64,000 nt of DNA from Sanyastnella coralliicola (GCF_030845195.1 NZ_CP132543.1:3179501-3243500); one strand, 5' to 3'. Counted from the stretch's first letter, positions 42,926 to 51,887 are shown. The notes: generated by a model not told the origin, from the sequence alone. Program-made: numbers and translations.

Positions 42926-43492
42926 ATGAATTATGTGGATATCGTCATCGGGATCATCCTTCTCTCCGCCGCATGGACCGGCTACAAGAAGGGATTCATC
43001 ATTGAGGTTCTCTCGCTCGCCGGATTAGTCCTCGCGATTTACGGCGTGATGCACTTGTCTGATGAGTTGGCATTTATCCTCGAAGACACTACTGAACTCA
43101 ACGAGCAATACATCCCCATCATCGCTATAGCTGCGGTTTTCATTGTGATCGTTGTGCTGGTAAACATGGTCGCCAAATCGATCTCTAAACTACTTGACAT
43201 GGTTGCCCTCGGCTTCCTCAACAAGATTGCCGGCGCCATTTTCGGACTCGCTAAAGCTGCACTCATTTTAAGTGTCTTCCTCATGCTCGCTCGTCCCTTC
43301 ACTGACCGACTCAGCATCATCCCCAAAGACATCAAGGATGAATCAATGCTGTATGAACCCCTAGTCCAACTCGCTCCCTCTGTACTCCCCTTCGTCAAAG
43401 ACAGCGAGGTCTGGAAATTTTTAGAGGAAGAATTAGGGTTAGAAGAAGAAGGAGAGGGAGAATTAGAAGGAGAAGCAGAAATAGAGATCTAA
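42926..43492 (+). CDS. CvpA family membrane protein
   Basis: 188 residues from the ATG at 42926 (MNYVDIVIGIILLSAAWTGY); an upstream in-frame TTG start is less likely because the TATCTTG element lies between. Four TM segments and the family stretch AWTGYKKGFIIEVLSLAG are clear. CvpA proteins were first linked to colicin V production and purF regulation; their molecular role is unclear. The C-terminal tail (EELGLEEEGEGELEGEAEIE) is low-complexity acidic and its end runs directly into the CGGACGC repeat: the TAA stop is immediately followed by the first unit. Confidence 0.88.
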   Translation: MNYVDIVIGIILLSAAWTGYKKGFIIEVLSLAGLVLAIYGVMHLSDELAFILEDTTELNEQYIPIIAIAAVFIVIVVLVNMVAKSISKLLDMVALGFLNKIAGAIFGLAKAALILSVFLMLARPFTDRLSIIPKDIKDESMLYEPLVQLAPSVLPFVKDSEVWKFLEEELGLEEEGEGELEGEAEIEI

Positions 43493-43554
43493 CGGACGCC
43501 GGAAGCCGGACGCCGGAGCAAATAAGCCTTAGGCCCTAGGCCATAAGCCCTCTA
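43493..43554. repeat. Two 7-bp repeat arrays between convergent stop codons (CGGACGC and AAGCCTT/AGGCCCT units)
   Basis: CGGACGC, CGGAAGC, CGGACGC plus CGGA at 43493-43517 starts right after the cvpA TAA. Four 7-mers AAGCCTT, AGGCCCT, AGGCCAT, AAGCCCT at 43524-43551 abut the complement of the histidine kinase stop (CTA, 43552-43554). The whole 59-bp gap is repeat. Confidence 0.9.
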
Positions 43555-45426
43555 AAGGTATTCCTGAAGCTTCGCCGCCAGCTCCTCGGGAGAGTATGGC
43601 TTCAACAAAATATCGGTCATTCCTGCTTGTTGGCTGCGGTCTTGAACTTCACTTCGCATAGATGCGGTAACGGCTAGGATTGGCACATTTGAGTAGCTAC
43701 CTCCTAGTTGTCGGATATTCCGAGTGGCAACGTAGCCATCCATTCCTGGCATTTGGATATCCATCAAGACAATGTCGAACTCGTTTTCTTGAGCAATCAT
43801 CAAAGCTTCAATGCCGTTCGATGCCAACTCAACGTCAGCACCCCACTCGCCTATAAATCGCTTCAATAGGAGCTGATTTACCTCATTGTCTTCCACGGCA
43901 AGTATTCGCTTTCCGTCGAAGCTTACACTTGAAATCTTTTTCTCTGGCATCTTCACATCTACAAGTGGTTCACGCTGAATGCTTCGTCCGAAGTTCGCAT
44001 CAAAGTAGAACTTGGAGCCTTTTCCGGCCTCGCTTTCTACTTTCAATTCTCCACCAAAGAGCTCAACGAGGTTCCGAGTAATGGCGAGGCCGAGGCCTGT
44101 ACCACCAAACTTTCGCGTTGTGCTGCTACTTGCTTGCGTGAAGACTTCAAAGACTGAGTCTATTTTATTCTGAGGGATGCCAATACCGGTATCCTCCACA
44201 CTGATACGAACCCTTACGTCGTCACGATTGTTCTCGACCAGTCCGAAGCTCAGCTTCACTTCTCCATGGAATGTGAATTTCAGTGCGTTGCTAATCAGGT
44301 TGTTCAACACCTGTTGCAGCCTGAGTTTATCGGAGAATAACTTTTGCGGAATACGTTCATCGAGTTCCACTTTCAAATCGATTCCCTTCTGTTCTGCTTG
44401 CGGACGGAAAGATTCAATGATGCGTTCAGCCTCGCTTGCGAGGACAAGCTTTTCTTTGGTCAACTGCACATGTCCAGCTTCAATCTTCGAGAAGTCAAGT
44501 ACATCATTGATCAATCCCAAGAGGCTGTTCGCGCTGTAGAGTAGCGCTTTCATGCTCTCCAGCTGATCTTCACGAGGATTTTCATCAATCAACAAGTGGG
44601 TCAATCCGATCACCGCATTTAAGGGAGTGCGGAGTTCATGACTGATGGTACTCAAGAACTGCTGTTTTGCCAAGGTAGCAGCCTCGGCATTTTGCATTTC
44701 AATTTTCAGCTGACGTTCGATTTCCTTGATCTTGGTGATGTCACGCAAGGCACCGTCGAGATGAATTTCACCGTTCTCGTCTTCGTTTTGCGACACACTC
44801 AATAGTCCCCAGAAAATGCTTCCATCCTTCTTCTTGAAAAGCACCTCTCGGTTCGTGATTCGTCCGGCTTCCGTCAGCTCGAGTACCAGCTCTTGGCGGG
44901 CTGCTGGGTCCACGTACATCACCGAGGCATGAATATCCTTCATCTCCTCCGGGGCGGTGAACCCAAACATATCAGCGAAGGCCTGATTCACATAGCGGAT
45001 ATTTCCGTCGGCAGTGCTTCGGTAAAAACCTTCTTGAAGTGATTCATTAATGGAGTGAAGTACGTCGTTGGCTTCTTCACTAAGGCGGATCTTCTCGCTT
45101 CTCAAACTCCATATCACCATGGCCAAGGCCTCATGATTCTCTCGAAATGGAAATACTTGAACGCGGTACCACTTCCCTTCGGTGATGGAGCCTGCACGCA
45201 TTTCAAATTCAAAGGAATCACCAGCATGCACGCGATCTTCAAAATAGAGCTGGAGTTTGTTGTCTGATTGGCTTGAGTAAGACCAGATACTGTTGAGATC
45301 AGCATTAGCGTTGGCTACCGATTGTAAGGCCTTGAATGCATCATTGGTTTCTACAATACTGCCCCCTGGCCGCACTACGCAAGTAGGCAGGTGAGCGGAG
45401 AGCTTCTGTCCAATGTCGAAAGCCAT
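43552..45426 (-). CDS. Hybrid sensor histidine kinase (PAS-PAS-HisKA-HATPase-REC)
   Basis: 624 residues without TM segments, so cytoplasmic. An N-terminal PAS-like domain (residues about 10-110) and a second PAS with PAC (about 125-240, ending DGALRDITKIKEIERQL) are followed by the H box TISHELRTPLNAVIGLTH near residue 262. The ATPase domain has LISNALKFTF (N box), VEDTGIGIPQNKI and GTGLGLAITRNLVELFGG. The C-terminal receiver has the phospho-Asp in IVLMDIQMPGMDGYV and Lys in LLKPYSPEE. It begins one base after the pgm stop, so it is co-transcribed with rmlD and the mutase. No output regulator is adjacent. Confidence 0.94.
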   Translation of the reverse strand: MAFDIGQKLSAHLPTCVVRPGGSIVETNDAFKALQSVANANADLNSIWSYSSQSDNKLQLYFEDRVHAGDSFEFEMRAGSITEGKWYRVQVFPFRENHEALAMVIWSLRSEKIRLSEEANDVLHSINESLQEGFYRSTADGNIRYVNQAFADMFGFTAPEEMKDIHASVMYVDPAARQELVLELTEAGRITNREVLFKKKDGSIFWGLLSVSQNEDENGEIHLDGALRDITKIKEIERQLKIEMQNAEAATLAKQQFLSTISHELRTPLNAVIGLTHLLIDENPREDQLESMKALLYSANSLLGLINDVLDFSKIEAGHVQLTKEKLVLASEAERIIESFRPQAEQKGIDLKVELDERIPQKLFSDKLRLQQVLNNLISNALKFTFHGEVKLSFGLVENNRDDVRVRISVEDTGIGIPQNKIDSVFEVFTQASSSTTRKFGGTGLGLAITRNLVELFGGELKVESEAGKGSKFYFDANFGRSIQREPLVDVKMPEKKISSVSFDGKRILAVEDNEVNQLLLKRFIGEWGADVELASNGIEALMIAQENEFDIVLMDIQMPGMDGYVATRNIRQLGGSYSNVPILAVTASMRSEVQDRSQQAGMTDILLKPYSPEELAAKLQEYL

Positions 45427-45427
45427 A

Positions 45428-47170
45428 TTAGCTTGCCAAAAAAGCCTCTTTCAACTGTTTGATCTTCTGCTCAAGGGATGAACGGTGAGCGTCATAGTCC
45501 CCTGCGAATGCCTCGTTCACAGAGAAATAGAACTTGATCTTTGGTTCAGTTCCTGAAGGTCTTGCCGTAACGATTGAATCGTCTTCAAGAACAAACTGAA
45601 CCACATTCGATGAAGGCTGGTTAACGGTATCTGTTGTATTGGTGTTGAGGTCTTTAGCCTCAGAACTAAGATAATCAATTACGGTGGAAACCGCTATACC
45701 TGCCATTTTGGTTGGCGATTCATTGCGGAATCGCTGCATCATTTGCTGAATTTCTTCAGCCCCTGAAATACCTTCTTTCTTCAGTGAAACCAAAGCTTCG
45801 CGATATACACCGAGCTCTTTATGAACTGAAGCCAAGGCTTGTGGAATAGACATGCCCTGCGACTTAAACCAAGCCGTCATTTCGCAAATCATCGCAGCTG
45901 CCGAGACACCATCTTTGTCTCGGACGAAGTCACCAATCATGTATCCGTAGCTCTCTTCTCCTCCAGTAATGAATTTCTCTTCCGGCTCTTTCTCTCTGAT
46001 CTTATCCGCGATCCACTTGAATCCGGTCAGGGTCTCGTAACAAGGAATCCCGAAGTAATCAGCAATCTTCTCAATAAGAGGGGTGGTTACAATCGTTTTC
46101 GCCACAAAAGCATTCGAGGGCAACTCCCCTTTGGCTTTCAATCTGCTCAATTGATACCAGGTGAGAAGCACTCCTGTATCGTTACCATTCAGTAGATCAT
46201 ATTTTCCTTGATCGTTGCGGCAGGCGATACCTACACGATCTGTATCAGGGTCTGTTCCAAGAACAATCTCTGCTCCGATCTCTTCTGCCAGCGCCACTCC
46301 CATTGACAATGCCTCTGCTTCTTCTGGATTGGGAGACTCAACGGTTGGGAATTCCCCACTCACAACAGCTTGCTCTTTAACAAGCTGAACGTTGTTAAAT
46401 CCAATACGCTTCAAGGCATCAGGAATCAAGGTAATTCCCGTTCCGTGCAGTCCAGTATATACGATTGGAAGGTCTGCTTGACTGGCAATGACTTCCTTTT
46501 CGATGGCATTATTTTCAACTTCTTGAAGGAAACGATCATCCATATCATCTCCGATGATTTGGACGCGGTCTCCAGCATCTCCTCGCTTCACTTCTGATTG
46601 ATCTGCAATGGCACGAACGCGCGCAATAATCGCCTTGTCGTGTGGTGTTACGATTTGTCCGCCATCTTCCCAATACACCTTGTAGCCATTGTATGCCGGT
46701 GGATTGTGACTTGCAGTGATTACAATTCCTCCCTTACACCCTAACGAACGCACAGCGTAGCTCAATTGAGGTGTTGGTCGCAGTTCCTTGAACAAGTGCA
46801 CTCGGAATCCATTTGACGCCAAGATATCTGCCGTTTCTTCAGCGAATTCACGGCTGTTGTTTCGGCAATCGTGTGCAATGGCAACGCCGTGTTCTCCTTC
46901 ACCGAATGACTCACGGAGGTAATTGGCGAAGCCTTGTGTGGCTGCACCTACCGTGTAACGATTCATTCGATTAGAACCAGCACCCATGATACCACGGAGT
47001 CCTCCGGTTCCAAATTCAAGGTCTTTATAAAATGACTCCTTCAGAGCTTGTGGATCATTCTGCATCATATGCAGCACTTCCTGACGAGTTGTTTCATCGT
47101 AAGGAGCTTTTGTCCATGACTCGGCCTTTTCAACGAGGGCCTGATCGAGAGAGGTCAGATCTTCATTCAT
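45428..47170 (-). CDS. Phospho-sugar mutase (phosphoglucomutase/phosphomannomutase)
   Basis: 580 residues. Interconverts hexose 1- and 6-phosphates. The phosphoserine loop is ITASHNPPAYNGYKVYWEDG, metal-binding Asp are in LGTDPDTDRVGIAC, the sugar-specificity loop is FITGGEESYGYMIGDFVRDK and the phosphate-binding end is VTARPSGTEPKIKFY. The length of about 580 and the ASHNP serine suggest the PgcA-like, alpha-D-phosphohexomutase class with both glucose and mannose activity. It overlaps rmlD by 8 bp and the kinase gene follows after one base, so it is part of one unit for sugar-nucleotide synthesis. Confidence 0.93.
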   Translation of the reverse strand: MNEDLTSLDQALVEKAESWTKAPYDETTRQEVLHMMQNDPQALKESFYKDLEFGTGGLRGIMGAGSNRMNRYTVGAATQGFANYLRESFGEGEHGVAIAHDCRNNSREFAEETADILASNGFRVHLFKELRPTPQLSYAVRSLGCKGGIVITASHNPPAYNGYKVYWEDGGQIVTPHDKAIIARVRAIADQSEVKRGDAGDRVQIIGDDMDDRFLQEVENNAIEKEVIASQADLPIVYTGLHGTGITLIPDALKRIGFNNVQLVKEQAVVSGEFPTVESPNPEEAEALSMGVALAEEIGAEIVLGTDPDTDRVGIACRNDQGKYDLLNGNDTGVLLTWYQLSRLKAKGELPSNAFVAKTIVTTPLIEKIADYFGIPCYETLTGFKWIADKIREKEPEEKFITGGEESYGYMIGDFVRDKDGVSAAAMICEMTAWFKSQGMSIPQALASVHKELGVYREALVSLKKEGISGAEEIQQMMQRFRNESPTKMAGIAVSTVIDYLSSEAKDLNTNTTDTVNQPSSNVVQFVLEDDSIVTARPSGTEPKIKFYFSVNEAFAGDYDAHRSSLEQKIKQLKEAFLAS

Positions 47171-48014
47171 AGTTAAGACAGCTTTCTAAAGACTCGCGCC
47201 AATGCGGAATCTGAGGAGCGAAGATAGTTTCGATTTTTCTGTTGTCCAGTTTGGAGTAGGCCGGACGCTCTGCCTTGGTCGGAAAGTATTCAGAATCAAC
47301 GGGGTGTACCTGCGCTCTTTTTCCAGTGAGCTCATTCACCGCTGTAGCCAGGTCAAACCAGCTAGCTTCCCCATGCTCGCTGTAGTGATAAAGTCCAGGC
47401 TCACCTCCCTCAAGGGCGCACTCCAATAAGAAGCGACCAAAGGTCAAGGCCGAAGAAGGTGATGCGATTTGATCATTCACCACATTCACCTCATCGCGGG
47501 TTCCGAAAAGGTGATTCATGGTTTTTACAAAATTCTTCCCGAACGGACTGTAAAGCCAAGAAACCCTGAAGATCAGCGCATCACTTTTTAAATCAAGAAT
47601 CCCCTGTTCCCCAGCCAATTTTGAAGCGCCGTAGACATTTAAGGGTGCGGTTCCGTCCTGCTCAGTGTACGGTCTGCTTGCTTTTCCATCGAACACATAA
47701 TCAGTGCTGATGTGTATGAAGCGCTTGTCGCGTTCCGCCGTTAGGCGAGAAGCTAAAACAGCTGCAGAATCATTAATGGAAAAAGCCGCTTCGCGATGGT
47801 CTTCAGCGCCCTCAACATCGGTATAGGCGGCGCAATTGATGACCACATCAGGGTCAATATCATCTAGCTTCTCTCGCCATTCATCAGCATTCGAAATATC
47901 AAGCGACTGACGATCAAGGAGAAAAAGTTCGTGTGACAACGACTTATTGACCACAGCAAGGCTCTGAGCTAATTGGCCATTACTACCGGTGACTAGGATT
48001 CTCTTGCTTTCCAT
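47163..48014 (-). CDS. rmlD: dTDP-4-dehydrorhamnose reductase
   Basis: 283 residues from the ATG at 48014 (MESKRILVTGSNGQLAQSLA); an ATG at 48032 is possible. Extended SDR of the RmlD subgroup, the last step of dTDP-L-rhamnose synthesis with NADPH. The Rossmann motif is VTGSNGQLAQSL. NCAAYTDVEGAEDHREAAF, FIHISTDYVFDGKASRPYTE and the YxxxK site in LNVYGASKLAGEQ follow. It overlaps the mutase by 8 bp. The other rml genes are not in the window, and rmlD alone with a hexomutase suggests they lie elsewhere. Confidence 0.92.
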   Translation of the reverse strand: MESKRILVTGSNGQLAQSLAVVNKSLSHELFLLDRQSLDISNADEWREKLDDIDPDVVINCAAYTDVEGAEDHREAAFSINDSAAVLASRLTAERDKRFIHISTDYVFDGKASRPYTEQDGTAPLNVYGASKLAGEQGILDLKSDALIFRVSWLYSPFGKNFVKTMNHLFGTRDEVNVVNDQIASPSSALTFGRFLLECALEGGEPGLYHYSEHGEASWFDLATAVNELTGKRAQVHPVDSEYFPTKAERPAYSKLDNRKIETIFAPQIPHWRESLESCLNYE

Positions 48015-48131
48015 CCGTTTCGAAAGGTACATAAAGGAAATACCATGGGGATGATCAACTGACAGAGATGTGCGGAGAATTCTTACAAAATACTCGCCCA
48101 ATTGCTCACGTGTCTAGGCATCCTACCCACG

Positions 48132-48139
48132 TAGTTTTG
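48132..48139 (+). promoter_or_regulatory. Promoter element upstream of the candidate small RNA
   Basis: TAGTTTTG, perfect TAnnTTTG, about 160 bp before the next gene. Transcription would begin near 48144. Confidence 0.5.
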
Positions 48140-48143
48140 TATG

Positions 48144-48248
48144 AGTAGAATGTTGCATTGGCAGCATTCATTCATGAGAGGTTGATTATTCGTGAGGTTG
48201 AATAATTTAAGTTAGGAAAAGGGGCGGGTTCGCCTGTCCCTTTATTCT
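48144..48248 (+). ncRNA. Candidate small RNA, about 100 nt
   Basis: Between a TAGTTTTG element and a second TACCTTG element (48261-48267) lies a stretch with three structural parts. A 9-bp hairpin GAATGTTGC/GCAGCATTC with one G-U pair lies at 48148-48169. Two near-direct repeats GAGGTTGAtTATT/GAGGTTGAATAATT follow. An 11-bp stem at 48218-48243 is closed by UUCG and ends in a U-rich tail (TTTATTCT). No open frame of useful length fits. It could be a free sRNA or a leader/attenuator of the Hpt-kinase operon. This is inference from sequence only. Confidence 0.4.
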
Positions 48249-48260
48249 AAGATTAAGTAT

Positions 48261-48267
48261 TACCTTG
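48261..48267 (+). promoter_or_regulatory. Possible promoter of the hpt-kinase operon
   Basis: TACCTTG, 34 nt before the Hpt ATG and downstream of the terminator-like hairpin at 48218-48243. Confidence 0.35.
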
Positions 48268-48301
48268 CTAGAGCTCTCTCTATCATTTAAGTAGGACGAA
48301 T

Positions 48302-48655
48302 ATGCAGAACGAATTCACGGAATTCAGTTTTGAAAAAATAGAGGAACTGACGGGCAATGACCCGCAGGCCGTGAAGCATTTTAGTGAGCTATTTATTTCA
48401 CACACCATCGGTAAAGATTTACCTAAACTGGTGGCAGCCGTTGAAGGCAATGAAATGAAAGAAGCTGGCGAAATTGCTCACCGAATGAAAGCAAGCATTG
48501 ACTTGTTTTCCATCACCGAAGGTGGCGAAAGGATCAGAACGATCGAAGGAGCCTGCCAGTACCCTGATGGCAAAGCAAGAGCAACAAACGAGATCATACA
48601 ACTACAAGAAATCCTCGACCGCGTGAAAACCAGCATCGAGGGTAGCATACTGTAA
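48302..48655 (+). CDS. Histidine phosphotransfer (Hpt) protein
   Basis: 117 residues, all-helical. The phospho-accepting histidine is in EIAHRMKASIDLFSI (canonical AHxLKGS; here AHRMKAS, a Gly to Ala change). The N-terminal ELTGNDPQAVKHFSELFI helix and the C-terminal IIQLQEILDRVKTS helix fit the four-helix Hpt fold. It sits 29 bp upstream of a hybrid kinase with a C-terminal receiver, so it is likely to relay phosphate to or from that receiver. No DNA-binding or cyclase-type output domain is encoded nearby. Confidence 0.85.
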   Translation: MQNEFTEFSFEKIEELTGNDPQAVKHFSELFISHTIGKDLPKLVAAVEGNEMKEAGEIAHRMKASIDLFSITEGGERIRTIEGACQYPDGKARATNEIIQLQEILDRVKTSIEGSIL

Positions 48656-48684
48656 ACGTTCAAGTGGTGACCATACGATAAGTT

Positions 48685-51063
48685 ATGGCACATCAATTGA
48701 AGAAACAGCAGTCGGACAGTTCAGAGAACTGGATCAACTTCACATTCCTAATTGGATTTGTGGTAGTCATGGCGTCAGTCATTGCCTTCCGTAATCCACT
48801 TATGTCGCTAATTCCTGTTGGAGTCGGCCTCGTAGGTACCGCTCTTTGGTACTTCAAATGGCAGTACGACGAAGAGCTCCCGTTGCCAGTCTATCTGGTT
48901 TCGATTGTGATGATCAATGTCTTTGGCATCTTCTTTTACAAGGAATCGGGTCTGATATACCTCTATCCACTCGCGGCGGTGCACGTGCTATTGGTAGCGC
49001 GAAACACACTTAATGTAGTGGTTTGTATGGGTGCTGGATACATCTCCATGGTCGCCTATCTCTTCATTTCACCAGCGAGTTTAGCCACGACTTATCCTGG
49101 AAAAATTGTCACCTTCCTTGCTGGGTTCGTAGCCCTCGGAGGTTTGATCACGATGATTGCGTTACGCATGACTCAGCTTCAAAAAGAGAGTAAACACCAC
49201 AAACACAATTACGATCAACTTAACACCTTCGTAGAATTCGTAAAAGAGTCTTCACTCTTGCTCCTTCGAGTGAATTCATCGGGTGAAATTTTGCTAATGA
49301 ATAATGTGGCCCGCGCTGCGCTTGGAAACGAAGACAACGACAATATCAGCTGGCCTCCTGGATGTTCAGAAACGATCATGCAGGCATTCCGCCTCGGTAT
49401 TCCTCAAGAGCTAACAACGTATCAAAATGGTAAGCACTACCAATTCAAGTTTGAGCCAAATCAAGAAGCCGACTACATCAGTGTTTACGGTGAAGACATA
49501 ACAGAAATTCAAAAAACACGCGACCGTGTTGACGAGCTGAACAACGCGATTGAATTCGCTGCAGATGGTGTGGCCATCATTAACAAAAGTGGTGAGTTTA
49601 CCTACCTCAACAACTCCTTTGCTTCTTTACTAGGGCATGTTGAGAAACCATCCCTTGATAGCCAAAGTTGGTTTGACTTGTGGGATGAAGATCAGTCTAA
49701 AGCATTCAAGGAAGAAGTATTCCCAGAAATTCTCCGTTCGTATGTATGGCGTGGTGAAAGTATTTGCCAGCGTATCGATGGAAGAACGGTTGAAGTTCTA
49801 TTAACAATCACTCGAATCCCTGGGGGTTCTATGATCTGTTATATGCGTGACAACACCGCAGTGAAAGCATTTGAGCGTGATTTGATTGACGCGAAAGATG
49901 CAGCAGAAGCGGCTACGAAGGCGAAGAGTGCTTTCTTGGCAACAATGAGTCACGAGATCCGAACACCTATGAATGGTGTATTGGGTATGGCTTCACTTCT
50001 TTCTGCTACTGAGTTGAATGCAGATCAGCGAGAATTCGTAGAGACCCTTCAAGTCAGTGGAGAGAACCTACTATCGATCATTAATGAGATTCTTGATTTC
50101 TCGAAGATTGAAGCAGGAAAGATGGTCATCAGCGCCGAGCCTGTACCGGTTAACAAGCTGATTAAAAACGCCATGACCTTGAGCTCACACCGAGCTTCCA
50201 CTCGAAATAACACCATTGTTTCGCACATTTCACACCGAGTTCCTGAAGTCATCATTAGTGATGCAGGTCGACTGTCGCAGATTCTGAACAACCTCGTTTC
50301 GAACGCCATCAAGTTCACGGAGGGAGGAAAGATCGAGCTCAATGTAGACGCGAAGGAACTTGAACACGATCAGTTCGAGGTAAGTATCGATGTGAAGGAT
50401 ACTGGAATCGGAATTCCTGAAGACAAATTAGCCACCCTTTTCGATTCATTCACGCAGGTTGATTCTTCGCTAGCGCGGAAATTCGAAGGGACTGGTTTAG
50501 GACTCGCCATTTGTAAAAAGCTCGCTGAGTTGATGGATGGAGATATTAAAGTAGAAAGCACCCTTGGTGAAGGATCTACCTTTACTTTCCGATTCATCAC
50601 AACAGCTAAAAAAGGTGCCAATCCAGACACCCAGAAAGAGGTGATGGAACCAACATTGGACGGAACCCTTGCGAAAGACTACCCTCTCTCCATATTGGTA
50701 GCTGAAGACAACCTGATTAATCAACGACTAGCCATGTTTGTCTTAGAAAAGATGGGGTATAGTGTGGATCTTGCTTGCAACGGTAGGGAAGCCGTGGAAA
50801 TGGCTCGCATCAATGCCTACGACATCATTTTCATGGACATTCACATGCCTGAAATGGACGGAATTGAGGCCTCAGGAATTATCACAACCGACGAGAGCAT
50901 CGACACTCCATACATTGCCGCACTTACCGCAAACATTGCGAGTGAAAGCAAGAACGAGTGTTTCGAAGCAGGAATGTCTGAGTTCATTCTTAAGCCGTTC
51001 AAAAGCGGTCAACTCGAACTTGTGATTCGTAAAGTAGCCATGATGAAAGAGTCGATTGAGTAG
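48685..51063 (+). CDS. Membrane hybrid histidine kinase (6 TM-PAS-PAS-HisKA-HATPase-REC)
   Basis: 792 residues. Six TM segments lie in the first 170 residues (WINFTFLIGFVVVMASVIAF, VYLVSIVMINVFGIFFY, IVTFLAGFVALGGLITMIAL and others), then a PAS pair (about 190-390). The H box is ATMSHEIRTPMNGVLGMASL near residue 415. The ATPase domain has NNLVSNAIKFTEGGK, VKDTGIGIPEDKLATLFDSF and FEGTGLGLAICKK. The receiver has Asp in IIFMDIHMPEMDGIEASG and Lys in FILKPFKSGQ. The stretch before the G box reads SSLARKFEG because it overlaps a copy of the dispersed 13-bp word. It is presumably paired with the adjacent Hpt protein. Confidence 0.93.
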   Translation: MAHQLKKQQSDSSENWINFTFLIGFVVVMASVIAFRNPLMSLIPVGVGLVGTALWYFKWQYDEELPLPVYLVSIVMINVFGIFFYKESGLIYLYPLAAVHVLLVARNTLNVVVCMGAGYISMVAYLFISPASLATTYPGKIVTFLAGFVALGGLITMIALRMTQLQKESKHHKHNYDQLNTFVEFVKESSLLLLRVNSSGEILLMNNVARAALGNEDNDNISWPPGCSETIMQAFRLGIPQELTTYQNGKHYQFKFEPNQEADYISVYGEDITEIQKTRDRVDELNNAIEFAADGVAIINKSGEFTYLNNSFASLLGHVEKPSLDSQSWFDLWDEDQSKAFKEEVFPEILRSYVWRGESICQRIDGRTVEVLLTITRIPGGSMICYMRDNTAVKAFERDLIDAKDAAEAATKAKSAFLATMSHEIRTPMNGVLGMASLLSATELNADQREFVETLQVSGENLLSIINEILDFSKIEAGKMVISAEPVPVNKLIKNAMTLSSHRASTRNNTIVSHISHRVPEVIISDAGRLSQILNNLVSNAIKFTEGGKIELNVDAKELEHDQFEVSIDVKDTGIGIPEDKLATLFDSFTQVDSSLARKFEGTGLGLAICKKLAELMDGDIKVESTLGEGSTFTFRFITTAKKGANPDTQKEVMEPTLDGTLAKDYPLSILVAEDNLINQRLAMFVLEKMGYSVDLACNGREAVEMARINAYDIIFMDIHMPEMDGIEASGIITTDESIDTPYIAALTANIASESKNECFEAGMSEFILKPFKSGQLELVIRKVAMMKESIE
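50468..50480 (+). repeat. Dispersed word CGCTAGCGCGGAA
   Basis: Exact copy in the ATPase domain of the membrane hybrid kinase, read as SLARKF. Confidence 0.9.
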
Positions 51064-51097
51064 AACCTAATCGCTTCATTGAGTGTTAGTAAACTCC

Positions 51098-51105
51098 TAC
51101 CTTTG
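51098..51105 (+). promoter_or_regulatory. -7 promoter element of the barrel protein gene
   Basis: TACCTTTG, perfect TAnnTTTG, 38 nt before the ATG at 51144. Confidence 0.6.
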
Positions 51106-51143
51106 GCACACTTGTTGCTTTTAGAGAAGGAAACACTAGCGCC

Positions 51144-51887
51144 ATGATACGACTCTCTTATTTCATAGCCTTTCTGTTACTCGCCAGCACTTCATTTGGT
51201 CAGTTCAACAATGGTAACCAACGCAATAACCAGCGTAACCAGCGTAATAACGTACGTCTGCGCACGCCATCTCTCAGCTTTGGGGTTATTGTAGGTCAAC
51301 CAGAAGGCCAATTCGCAGCAAATTTTGATGGTACTCCAGCCGGTATCGGCGGACAATTCCTCGCTAACATGGGTCGCTCCCCTTTTGAGGTTGGAGCAGG
51401 ATTCAACTGGATGAGCCGTGGATCTTCAAACGAAGATGTATGGATCGAAGTAGGCGAAGATGTCGAAGGGGACATGATCTTCCAAGAAGCCGAAATGGAG
51501 ATCAATAGCAACATGTATACCTACTATGGTATTGGACGTTTCAAGCCTTTCGCAGGACGAATCCAGCCTTATGGTGATGTGATTGGCGGACTCCGCAATT
51601 TCTCTACAGTTACTGTAATCCAACCTGATGATGAGCAAAGCGAAGAAATTCGCGATCGCTACCACAATGACATCACTGTGGTTTACGGATGGGCTGCCGG
51701 ATTGAAAATCCGTCTCACACAAAATATGCTCGTGGAAGGACGTTTCAGCAAACTCCAAGGAGGAAGTGTTGAATTCGTAGACCGCGAAACCATTGAAGTC
51801 AACGACGACGGCGACATTAGTTTCGACCGTATTTCAAGTCGTACGGATATGATGAATTTCCAGCTAGGAGTGAGCTTCGAGTTCTAA
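51144..51887 (+). CDS. Predicted small outer-membrane beta-barrel protein
   Basis: 247 residues with a signal peptide (LSYFIAFLLLASTSFGQ). The mature N-terminus is an Asn/Gln/Arg-rich low-complexity stretch (FNNGNQRNNQRNQRNNVRLR) encoded by short AACCAGCGTAA-like DNA repeats. The rest consists of amphipathic strands (SFGVIVGQPEGQFAANF, EVGAGFNWMSRGS, YTYYGIGRFKPFAGRIQPYG) ending MMNFQLGVSFEF with a terminal aromatic, as in outer-membrane barrels of the OmpW/Opacity type. I do not know a specific family. Its function is unknown; it lies between the kinase operon and the large surface protein. Confidence 0.72.
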   Translation: MIRLSYFIAFLLLASTSFGQFNNGNQRNNQRNQRNNVRLRTPSLSFGVIVGQPEGQFAANFDGTPAGIGGQFLANMGRSPFEVGAGFNWMSRGSSNEDVWIEVGEDVEGDMIFQEAEMEINSNMYTYYGIGRFKPFAGRIQPYGDVIGGLRNFSTVTVIQPDDEQSEEIRDRYHNDITVVYGWAAGLKIRLTQNMLVEGRFSKLQGGSVEFVDRETIEVNDDGDISFDRISSRTDMMNFQLGVSFEF

